Of a DNA stretch of 64,000 nt, positions 56,180 through 64,000 are shown piece by piece. The stretch lies in NCBI RefSeq assembly GCF_013782625.1, contig NZ_CP056199.1, positions 3,552,588 through 3,616,587 on the forward strand, read 5' to 3'. Position 1 is the first letter of the stretch, and each line of letters starts with the position of its first letter. The DNA is from Enterobacter sp. RHBSTW-00994 (GTDB lineage: Bacteria > Pseudomonadota > Gammaproteobacteria > Enterobacterales > Enterobacteriaceae). The notes under the pieces were generated by a model. That model searched no databases. It saw only the letters and a list, made by a program, of their open reading frames with translations, and was not told where the DNA came from. Made by a program: the position numbers and the translations under genes.

Positions 56180-56727
56180 TGCGCGTCGGAAATCTGGATA
56201 TCAAAGCCCCCCTGATCCTGGGCGGTGAAGAGAGTGAAGCAGAAGTGCTGGGGGCAAGCGTCTGGCTGTGGATGCACTCCCCCATGCACCGTGACGCCCC
56301 GCTTCATGCCTTGCCGACCCTGCTGCTCCCCATTATCAAGCGCCGCCAGTATGTGCTGGTTGCCGAAAACGACCAGCCGGTGTTTTTCCTCAGTTGGGCA
56401 TGGCTCAACGAAGAGTCGGAAGCGCGTTACCTCACCCGCCCGTCGATCGAAATGAAAGAGGAAGACTGGGACAGCGGCGACCGGATCTGGTTCTGCGACT
56501 GGATTGCCCCGTTCGGCCACACCGCCGCCATGAGCACGCTGGTCCGCAACGATATCTTTCCCGACCACTGCTGGCGCGCCCTGTATCACCGGGGGGAGGA
56601 ACGCGGCAAGCGTGTCGTCATGTTCCACGGTAAACACACCAGCCGTGATCAGGCCCAGGAATGGCAACAGAAACACCCGCTCACCGTCAACCTGCCGGAA
56701 GCGCTGAAAGGAACGCACCATGAATAA
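56179..56727 (+). CDS. cdiC: HlyC-type toxin-activating lysine acyltransferase
   Basis: 182 residues of the HlyC family, which uses acyl-ACP to acylate internal lysines of RTX toxins. The conserved His is in HSPMHRD (His37, equal to HlyC His23) and the conserved Asp in WFCDWIAPFGH (Asp107, equal to HlyC Asp92), with WLNEESEARYLTRPSIEMKE and FHGKH nearby. Between cdiB and cdiA and overlapping both, so the likely substrate is CdiA. Similar cdiBCA loci with an acyltransferase are described in some E. coli; activity and target lysines here are inference. Confidence 0.88.
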   Translation: MRVGNLDIKAPLILGGEESEAEVLGASVWLWMHSPMHRDAPLHALPTLLLPIIKRRQYVLVAENDQPVFFLSWAWLNEESEARYLTRPSIEMKEEDWDSGDRIWFCDWIAPFGHTAAMSTLVRNDIFPDHCWRALYHRGEERGKRVVMFHGKHTSRDQAQEWQQKHPLTVNLPEALKGTHHE

Positions 56728-59700
56728 GAACCTGTACCGAATTGTCTTCAACAAAGCGCGCGGCATGCTGATGGTCGTGGCGGATATCGCCCGCTCAGGC
56801 CGCGCCGGTTCTTCTCACTCTTCCGGGATCGGGCATACGCACAGCCGCCTTATCAGCAAAGTGAGCGCCATCAGCTTCAGCCTGTGGCTGGCAATGGGCG
56901 CAATACAGACAGCGCAGGCCGCCATTGTCGCCGATGCTGGCGCGCCGAAAAACCAGCAGCCAACCGTCATGCAAAGCGCCAACGGCACGCCGCAGGTCAA
57001 TATTCAGACGCCATCCGGCGCTGGGGTATCACGCAACAACTACACCCAGTTCGATGTGGACCAGAAAGGGGCGATCCTCAACAACTCGCACAAAAATGTG
57101 CAGACCAACATCGGCGGCATGGTTGCCGGGAACCCGTGGCTCGCCAGAGGTGAAGCCAAAATCATTCTGAATGAAGTCAGTTCGCGCGATCCGAGCAAGC
57201 TGAACGGCATGATCGAAGTGGCAGGCAAAAAAGCACAGGTGGTGATTGCCAACCCGGCAGGCATTACCTGTAGTGGCTGCGGCTTTATTAACGCCAACCG
57301 CGCAACGCTGACCACTGGTCAGGCGCAAATGAAAGACGGCAACCTCACCGGGTTTAAAGTCGAACGCGGGGAAGTGGCGATTGAGGGCGCCGGGATGGAT
57401 ACCTCAGGCGCGGACTACACCGACATTATCGCCCGTTCTGTGAAGGTGAATGCCGGGCTGTGGGCCAATGACCTGAAAGTGACCACCGGGCGAAACACCG
57501 TTGATGCCGCCCACGACGTTATCGAAAAGGGCAGTGATGATGCCACCACGCGCCCACAGCTGGCGGTGGACGTTTCCAGCCTGGGCGGTATGTACGCCGG
57601 TAAAATCCGCATGGTCGGTACGGAACGCGGGGTCGGGGTACGGAATGCCGGCGCAATGGGCGCTCAGGCAGGTAACGTTACCCTCACGGCAGATGGTCGC
57701 ATCGAGAACAGCGGAACCCTTCGCGCCAGCGACAACGCCACTATCCAGACAACCGGCGAGTTCGTGAATAGCGGCATGCTGACCGCGGGCAACACTACGC
57801 AAGTCAACGCGACCAGTCTTACCAGCAGCAAGCAGAGCGTGCTGGCAGCCGGGGTGAAAAGTGACGGTAAACTGGCCGATACAGGCGATTTGCAACTGAA
57901 CACCAGCGGGCAGCTCAGTGCGCAAGGGCAGACACTGGCGGGGGGGAATCTTACCGCCAGCGCTCAGGGTATTGATATCAGCGGCGGCCAGACACAGGCT
58001 AAACGTGTTCTCCTTGATGGCGGCGCGGGAGATGTGAACGCGGCAAGCGCGAAAGTGAATGCCCGCGAGCTGAACATCCGTACTCTTAACGCGATTAACA
58101 ACAACGACGGTTTGTTGAGTGCCGATCACATCAACCTGAATGCGCAAAAGCTGACAAACCAGAAAGGCAAGCTGATCCAGAGTGGTACGGGAACACTGAC
58201 CGCCAGACTGGCCGGAACCCTTGATAACCAGCAGGGGCTGATTTCCGCCGCAGCGGGTGATAGCGATATTCAGAGCGAACAAGCCATCAATAACACCCAG
58301 GGGCGTATTGAAGCGGCAAAATCGCAGCGCCTCACCGCCGCAGGGCTTAACAACCAGCAAGGCGTCGTTGTGGCCAACAACGCCACAATTGCGCTTGGCA
58401 ATGGCTTACTGGATAACCAGTCAGGCTCCCTGCTCTCTCAAGGTTCACTCCAGGTTGAAAGTGGCAGGCTGAATAACCAGGCAGGTTTCCTGGCAAGCGA
58501 CGGCGATTTCAGCCTCAGAAGTGACAGCATTAAGAACAACCGTGGCCAGATTGGTGCGAATCATGCCTTAAGGGCGACCTTCTCTTCGCTGGACAATGCC
58601 GATGGCGCAGTAAAATCCGTTGGTGCAATGACGCTCAACGGCAGCGAATTTGATAACAGCAACGGGGTGACGTTCTCCGGGGCAAGCCTCGCGTTTAGCG
58701 GAGATTCGCTCAATAACACAACCGGACAACTGGCAGCCGTTGAAGGCGTCTCTCTGGAGGCAGTCCGTCAGACAGTTAACGCCTCCGGGGTGATCCAGGG
58801 GAACGGCGTTAACATGACCACGGGCACGCTTGATAACGCCTCCGGTACGCTCAACAGCCTGGGCGCACTGAATCTCTCAACAAATAACCTGAATAACCAG
58901 GCCGGCACGCTGGCGGCAACCAGCGCGGCAGACATCTCCGCGACGGAGGTTGATAACCGCAGTGGTGGACGCGTGATTGGCGAGTCCGATGCCACATTGC
59001 ATACCGATAATCTGCAAAACAGTGGCGGGCAGATCCAGACTGTCGGCAATCTCCTGCTCGACAGCGCCAAAGGCCTGGTGGACAACGTATCCGGGCTGAT
59101 TCGCAGCGGTAAAAATTTGACCGTCAATGCGCTTGATGTCGTTAACCAGAACACGCTCGGTGACAATCAGGGGCTGGAAGGCCAAAGTATCGCCCTCAAT
59201 ACCGATGCCCTCGATAACCAGAGCGGCAGCATCCTCGCCAGTACATCCCTGGATATCCATAACGGCGGCACACTCAACAACCGTACGGGCGCATTAGCCT
59301 CTGCGGGCGCGCTGGATATTCACGGCGATAACCTGGAGGTTATCAACGCGGGCGGTACGGTGAAGGCCGGTGAAAAGCTTAACGTGCAGGCAGATACTCT
59401 CGACGGCAGCGGCCAGCTTCTCTCTTTGGGGGATATGACGCTGAACAGTCGCAACAGCGTGACCAACAGTGGAAGCACCATCGCCAACGGCAACCTGAGC
59501 CTCACAACGCAAGGCGATATCACCAACAGCGGCAAGCTGATGGCGGGCAGTAAACTGGACGTACAGAGCACCAATCTCACCAACCTTGCCAGCGGTGAAA
59601 TCAATGCTGGAAGCAATACGCTGAACACAACGGACACGGTGCGAAACTCTGGCCTGATTGACGGGATCCAGACCCGGATCAATGCCAACACGCTAACCAA

Positions 59701-62700
59701 CATCGGAACCGGACGTATTTATGGTGATGTGGTGGGCGTTAACGCCGTCACCTTTAATAACCTCGCGGAAAATGGCACAGCGGCGACCCTCGCCGGGCGC
59801 GAACGCGTCGATCTGGGCATCCAGACGCTCAACAATGTCGGCCATGGGCTGATTTACAGTGCGGGTGCGATGCAGATTGGCGGCTTACTGGATGAAAATG
59901 GCGCGGCAAGCGGACGCGCAACCGCCCTTAACAACCACAGCTCGACCATTGAATCTGCGGGGGACATGACCATTGCCGCCTCGCAAATCAACAATATCAA
60001 CGATAACTTCTCCACCGAACTGGTGATGATTTCCCAGGATCCCCTGACCGAATATCAGCACTCCGGCTCGACCAGCCGCTGGAAAGCGGGCGACGATGGC
60101 GTATGGGTTGATGGCAATTCCGCCGATGGGTTGCGTAACCTCAATACCCCGGAGCGTACCGGTCACGGGAACGATAATTTTAACCAGTACGACTACACTC
60201 GCACTGTCGAAGAGACACGTATCAAAGAGACCGACCCGGCGAAGATCCTCTCTGGCGGCAGCATGACGCTGACGGGCGATCGGCTCTTTAACGATAAGAG
60301 CCAGGTCATTGCGGGCGGTACGCTTCAGATCGACAAATTAGGAACCGTGAAGAACGAAGACGTGCCTGGTGAACGCCATACCACCGACAGTGGCAGCGTG
60401 ACGCACTATTACCGTATTCGTCACAAAGGCGACGACGAGCAAGGACGTAGCACCACGGCTTACACACCGCCAACGGCTATCCAAAGTATTGCCCTGAAGC
60501 CTGGCCAGGTGGTGAGCAACGGCAGCGTGTCAGGCAGTAACCTCAGTATTACCCCGCGGGTGTTACAGGGCACTAGCGTGACGATTGACCAGGCCGCTGG
60601 CGTGAACGCCAAAGCACAACAAACGGTGAATCCGAACGAGCCGGTCACGCCTCCTGCAGGCCAGCAATTTGAAGTAACCCCGGCAGAAGGTGTGATCCGT
60701 ATTTTTGGCCCCAACACGGCCTTGCCGGACAGCAGCCTGTTTAAGGTTAACCCGTCATCAGATGTCCCTTATCTGGTAGAGACAGACCCGCGCTTTACTA
60801 ACGAGCGGCAGTGGCTCGGCAGTGATTACATGCAAAATACCTTTACGACGGACGGCGACGGGACGCTCAAACGTCTTGGCGATGGTTACTATGAGCAGCG
60901 ACTGGTCCGTGAGCAGGTAATTGGCATTACCGGCCAGCGTTATCTTGATGGCTTCAGTAACGATGAAGATCAGTTTAAATCGTTGATGGATACCGGGATC
61001 ACCTTTGGCAAGCAGTACAACCTCAAGCTTGGCGTGGCGCTCACACCGGAGCAAATGGCGCTACTGACCGGTGACATTGTCTGGCTTGTGAACACGCAGG
61101 TCAAAATGCCGGATGGCTCCATGCAGACCGTCCTCGTTCCACAGGTTTATGCCAAAGTGAAACCTGGTGATATCGACGGTTCCGGCGCGCTGATTGCCGG
61201 GAACAACGTATCGATGAAGCTCAGCGGCGATCTGTTCAACAGCGGGACCATTGCCGGACGTAAAGTGCTTCAGCTTGATGCGGACAACATCACCAACCAG
61301 TCCGGCACTATTCAGGCGGCAGACGTAAACCTCAATGCCCGAACCGATATTAATAACATTGGGGGCGCAATTGTTGGCGCCAACAGCGTTCTGGCAAACG
61401 CCGGTCGCGACATAAACGTCACCACCACCACCACCAGCGCCCGGAGCCAGAACGGTGAAAACAGCTTCGCCCGTACCACCATCGACAGCGTTTCCGGTAT
61501 TTACGTGCAAGGCGACGATGGCAAGCTGGCTCTGCAGTCCGGCCGTGACATTACGCTCACCGGTGCGCAGGTCATTGCCAGCGGCGAGAACGGCAAAGCA
61601 CAGCTTGTCGCCGGGCGTGATGTGAATCTGGAAACAGTCACGACCGCGCGCAGCGATAACCTGGTCTGGGATGCCGATAACACGCTGAAACAGAGCAGTG
61701 TGGATCATACCGGCAGTACCGTCAGCGGAACCGGCGGCGTAACGGTGTTGGCGGGTAATGATATCAACGCCCATAGCGCCTCGATGACATCTGACGGCGC
61801 GCTGGCACTGGGGGCGAAGCACGATGTGAACATTGAAGGCGTACTCAACGACAGCCAACTGGACGAGCGACATAAAGTCGTGGGCGGTAACGGCTGGTTG
61901 TCGAAAACCACCACAAAAACCCGCGATACCGTGGATAGACAAACCGTTCAGGGCAGTGAACTGAGCGCCGATTCGGTGAATATCGCCGCCGGAAATAATC
62001 TTACCGTCGCAGGCAGTAGCGTGGTGGGAACCGGTAACGTGGCGCTGCGTGCCGGTAATGACCTCACGCTCACCAGCATGGGCGGTCGCAACAATGAAAC
62101 CCATCTGAAGGAGGAGAAAAAATCTGGTCTTCTCAGCTCAGGCGGCATTGGCTTCACCATCGGTTCACACAAAGAGACGACAGAACAGGCAAGCCAGGCA
62201 CTGGCAGGCCAAGGCACAATGGTGGGAAGCCTGCAAGGTGACACGGTCCTGATGGCAGGCAATGATTACCGCCAGACGGGCAGTACCGTCGCCTCACCAA
62301 ATGGTAGCGTCGGTATTCAGGGGAAAAACGTCACCATTGAGGCGGCGGAAAATACTTACGCTTCCCAGTACAAACGCACCGTTGAGCAGAAAGGCTTTAC
62401 CCTCGCGGTAAATATTCCGGTGGTTCAGGCGTTGCAGAGCGTGATGAATTCAACGCAGAAAGTCGGGCAAAGTAACGATGATCGAATCAACATGCTGGCG
62501 GCTGCAAACGCCGCATGGGACAGTGCCCGCGCGGCCAGCACAATGATGAATGCCGCCCAGGGCGTGATGGCGAACGGGGCGCAATCCGTGGCCCAGAACG
62601 TCAGCGTGTCGTTAACCTATGGCGAAAGTAAGCAAACACACACCCAGACCAATGACAGTACGACGGCCCTGGCGAGTAAAGTCAATGCCGGGAAACAGGC

Positions 62701-64000
62701 TGTGGTGGTCGCGACGGGTAGCGACCAATCAGATATCAACATCATCGGTTCAGACGTCAGCGGTAAACAGGGAACCACGCTGTTTGCCGATAACGACATC
62801 AACATTGTTGCCGCGCAACAGGAGAGCCACGACCGCAGTACAGATAACTCCAGCGGCTGGAACGCCGGTGTGGCAGTCAGTTACGGTCAGGGCGGGGCAT
62901 CGTTTGGGATCACGGCTGGCGCAAATAAAGGAAAAGGTTATGGCAATGGCGATGAAGTCTCCTGGCGCAACAGCCACGTTGGGGATATGGAAAGCCAGAC
63001 CCGCATCATCAGTGGCGGCGATACCACCCTGCGCGGCGGCCAGCTACTGGGCAAAGGTGTCGATATCACGGCCGAAAACCTCAACATCGAAAGTCTGCAA
63101 GACACCATGACCTATAAAGGCGAGCAGAAAAGCATGGGCGGCCAGGTCACCGTGGGCTATGGGTTTGCGGCTTCCGGCAACTATAGCCAGTCGAAGGTCA
63201 ACGCCAATTATGCCTCGGTGCAGGAGCAGTCCGGCGTCTTTGCGGGAAGTGATGGCTACAACATCAATGTAAAAGACAATACTGACCTGATCGGCGGGCT
63301 TATCACCTCCAGCGAGAGCGCGGAGTTGGCGGGTAAAAACCAGTTCAGCACCGGCACGCTAAGCTGGCGCGATCTGCACAACAGCGCTGAATTTGAAGGC
63401 AACGGCTTCGGGATTGGTGGCTCCATGAGCATGAACACTAATATGGGGCTGGGAAAAAATGCCGCACCACAGAGTAGCAAAACCGTGACCGACGAAAATG
63501 GCAAAACACAGTTGGCTGACGGCTATGCGTCGCTGGATAAAAATATCACCTTCGGGATTGGCCACGACAGCGGCAGCGACAGCTCCACTACCCGCAGTGG
63601 GATCAACACAGGCAATATCACGATCACCCGGCCGGACGGTCAGCAGCAAGCCGTCGAGGGTGTGAAGACCGATATCACCACCGAAACCGCCGCCGCGAAC
63701 TCCGGCAAGCTTGCGAATAACTTTGACCGGGGAGATGTGTTCAAAGAGCTGAACCTGCAAGTAAGCGTGACGCGCGATTTCAAAGAGAATGCGAATCGCC
63801 AGATTGGCGAACTGATCGATGACAAACAGGCTTTAGCACGAAAAGCGCTCCAGGAGGCCATTGTCTCAGGCGATACCGTAAAACGTGATGCCGCCCTTGA
63901 AGAGATCTATAAGCTACAGTACCAGCGCCGCTTACTGCAGACGCTGGTCGGCATCGTTGCCGGATCACCGGAAGCCGCGATCACACAAGGCACGCTGGTC
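56720..64000 (+). CDS. cdiA: CdiA contact-dependent inhibition effector (5' part, open at window end)
   Basis: 2427 codons without a stop, running off the right edge. Start MNKNLYRIVFNKARGMLMVV is an extended signal (ESPR) ending near AMGAIQTAQA. TPS secretion domain to about residue 320 (NPAGITCSGCGFINANRATL). FHA-1 filament repeats about 395-1060. Receptor-binding-like segment about 1080-1370 (YDYTRTVEETRIKETDPAKI; TDPRFTNERQWLGSDYMQ). FHA-2 repeats about 1500-2210. Start of the pretoxin region at the end (KENANRQIGELIDDKQALAR). The VENN motif, C-terminal toxin and cdiI immunity gene lie beyond the window. Start overlaps cdiC by 8 bp (ATGAATAA). Confidence 0.93.
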   Translation, partial: MNKNLYRIVFNKARGMLMVVADIARSGRAGSSHSSGIGHTHSRLISKVSAISFSLWLAMGAIQTAQAAIVADAGAPKNQQPTVMQSANGTPQVNIQTPSGAGVSRNNYTQFDVDQKGAILNNSHKNVQTNIGGMVAGNPWLARGEAKIILNEVSSRDPSKLNGMIEVAGKKAQVVIANPAGITCSGCGFINANRATLTTGQAQMKDGNLTGFKVERGEVAIEGAGMDTSGADYTDIIARSVKVNAGLWANDLKVTTGRNTVDAAHDVIEKGSDDATTRPQLAVDVSSLGGMYAGKIRMVGTERGVGVRNAGAMGAQAGNVTLTADGRIENSGTLRASDNATIQTTGEFVNSGMLTAGNTTQVNATSLTSSKQSVLAAGVKSDGKLADTGDLQLNTSGQLSAQGQTLAGGNLTASAQGIDISGGQTQAKRVLLDGGAGDVNAASAKVNARELNIRTLNAINNNDGLLSADHINLNAQKLTNQKGKLIQSGTGTLTARLAGTLDNQQGLISAAAGDSDIQSEQAINNTQGRIEAAKSQRLTAAGLNNQQGVVVANNATIALGNGLLDNQSGSLLSQGSLQVESGRLNNQAGFLASDGDFSLRSDSIKNNRGQIGANHALRATFSSLDNADGAVKSVGAMTLNGSEFDNSNGVTFSGASLAFSGDSLNNTTGQLAAVEGVSLEAVRQTVNASGVIQGNGVNMTTGTLDNASGTLNSLGALNLSTNNLNNQAGTLAATSAADISATEVDNRSGGRVIGESDATLHTDNLQNSGGQIQTVGNLLLDSAKGLVDNVSGLIRSGKNLTVNALDVVNQNTLGDNQGLEGQSIALNTDALDNQSGSILASTSLDIHNGGTLNNRTGALASAGALDIHGDNLEVINAGGTVKAGEKLNVQADTLDGSGQLLSLGDMTLNSRNSVTNSGSTIANGNLSLTTQGDITNSGKLMAGSKLDVQSTNLTNLASGEINAGSNTLNTTDTVRNSGLIDGIQTRINANTLTNIGTGRIYGDVVGVNAVTFNNLAENGTAATLAGRERVDLGIQTLNNVGHGLIYSAGAMQIGGLLDENGAASGRATALNNHSSTIESAGDMTIAASQINNINDNFSTELVMISQDPLTEYQHSGSTSRWKAGDDGVWVDGNSADGLRNLNTPERTGHGNDNFNQYDYTRTVEETRIKETDPAKILSGGSMTLTGDRLFNDKSQVIAGGTLQIDKLGTVKNEDVPGERHTTDSGSVTHYYRIRHKGDDEQGRSTTAYTPPTAIQSIALKPGQVVSNGSVSGSNLSITPRVLQGTSVTIDQAAGVNAKAQQTVNPNEPVTPPAGQQFEVTPAEGVIRIFGPNTALPDSSLFKVNPSSDVPYLVETDPRFTNERQWLGSDYMQNTFTTDGDGTLKRLGDGYYEQRLVREQVIGITGQRYLDGFSNDEDQFKSLMDTGITFGKQYNLKLGVALTPEQMALLTGDIVWLVNTQVKMPDGSMQTVLVPQVYAKVKPGDIDGSGALIAGNNVSMKLSGDLFNSGTIAGRKVLQLDADNITNQSGTIQAADVNLNARTDINNIGGAIVGANSVLANAGRDINVTTTTTSARSQNGENSFARTTIDSVSGIYVQGDDGKLALQSGRDITLTGAQVIASGENGKAQLVAGRDVNLETVTTARSDNLVWDADNTLKQSSVDHTGSTVSGTGGVTVLAGNDINAHSASMTSDGALALGAKHDVNIEGVLNDSQLDERHKVVGGNGWLSKTTTKTRDTVDRQTVQGSELSADSVNIAAGNNLTVAGSSVVGTGNVALRAGNDLTLTSMGGRNNETHLKEEKKSGLLSSGGIGFTIGSHKETTEQASQALAGQGTMVGSLQGDTVLMAGNDYRQTGSTVASPNGSVGIQGKNVTIEAAENTYASQYKRTVEQKGFTLAVNIPVVQALQSVMNSTQKVGQSNDDRINMLAAANAAWDSARAASTMMNAAQGVMANGAQSVAQNVSVSLTYGESKQTHTQTNDSTTALASKVNAGKQAVVVATGSDQSDINIIGSDVSGKQGTTLFADNDINIVAAQQESHDRSTDNSSGWNAGVAVSYGQGGASFGITAGANKGKGYGNGDEVSWRNSHVGDMESQTRIISGGDTTLRGGQLLGKGVDITAENLNIESLQDTMTYKGEQKSMGGQVTVGYGFAASGNYSQSKVNANYASVQEQSGVFAGSDGYNINVKDNTDLIGGLITSSESAELAGKNQFSTGTLSWRDLHNSAEFEGNGFGIGGSMSMNTNMGLGKNAAPQSSKTVTDENGKTQLADGYASLDKNITFGIGHDSGSDSSTTRSGINTGNITITRPDGQQQAVEGVKTDITTETAAANSGKLANNFDRGDVFKELNLQVSVTRDFKENANRQIGELIDDKQALARKALQEAIVSGDTVKRDAALEEIYKLQYQRRLLQTLVGIVAGSPEAAITQGTLV

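Noticed and set aside
57404-62104. Antisense frames of up to 347 residues inside cdiA
   Set aside because: Shadows of the long cdiA frame; their sequences are reverse readings of FHA repeats.

Overview
The window is chromosomal DNA of an enterobacterium (family Enterobacteriaceae). Gene order tyrA-aroF-yfiL-yfiR-yfiN-yfiB, the rpsP-rimM-trmD-rplS operon, ffh, ypjD, yfjD, grpE, nadK, recN, bamE, rnfH-ratA, smpB-ssrA is the same backbone as in Escherichia coli and Salmonella, the proteins are near-identical in style and length, and the tmRNA encodes the tag ANDENYALAA. Enterobacter, Lelliottia or Citrobacter would fit (inference); I cannot fix the genus by eye.

Bases 1-18272 are core genome: aromatic amino acid synthesis with TyrR boxes, the YfiRNB cyclic-di-GMP module, a His/Met-rich PepSY plus DUF2946 membrane pair between yfiB and rplS, ribosome and translation genes, SRP, protein quality control (a heat-shock grpE promoter is visible), NAD kinase, SOS-controlled recN, and the smpB/tmRNA ribosome-rescue pair.

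Bases 18273-28685 are an integrated island at ssrA. It is bounded by 74-bp direct repeats (73/74 identical, 10,327 bp apart) that carry the tmRNA terminator. It encodes a tyrosine integrase, a frameshifted nuclease-like gene, an IS256-type transposase remnant, a 1489-residue STAND-type NTPase that looks like an anti-phage sensor, a short truncated ORF, iteron-like repeats, an AlpA regulator and a DUF927 protein cut off exactly at the right repeat. The cut suggests a deletion or replacement within a once larger, or tandem, satellite element. The STAND gene is the best candidate here for an undescribed system.

Bases 28686-52900 are accessory surface functions: an alpha/beta hydrolase, an IprA-like regulator, a YadA-anchored protein with 49-residue tandem repeats, a LEA-like periplasmic protein, a YceI protein facing an ECF sigma/anti-sigma/TPR operon, and then a complete bapABCD-type locus: a 3333-residue Ig-repeat adhesin with its TolC-like pore, ABC exporter and HlyD-type adaptor. 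The bap locus close to ssrA is the arrangement known from Salmonella. nudI, a GyrI-like gene, a membrane protein and a PLP aminotransferase follow.

Bases 54491-64000 are a contact-dependent inhibition locus cdiB-cdiC-cdiA with overlapping genes. It includes a HlyC-type lysine acyltransferase (cdiC). cdiA is open at the right edge, so its toxin tip and immunity gene lie outside the window.
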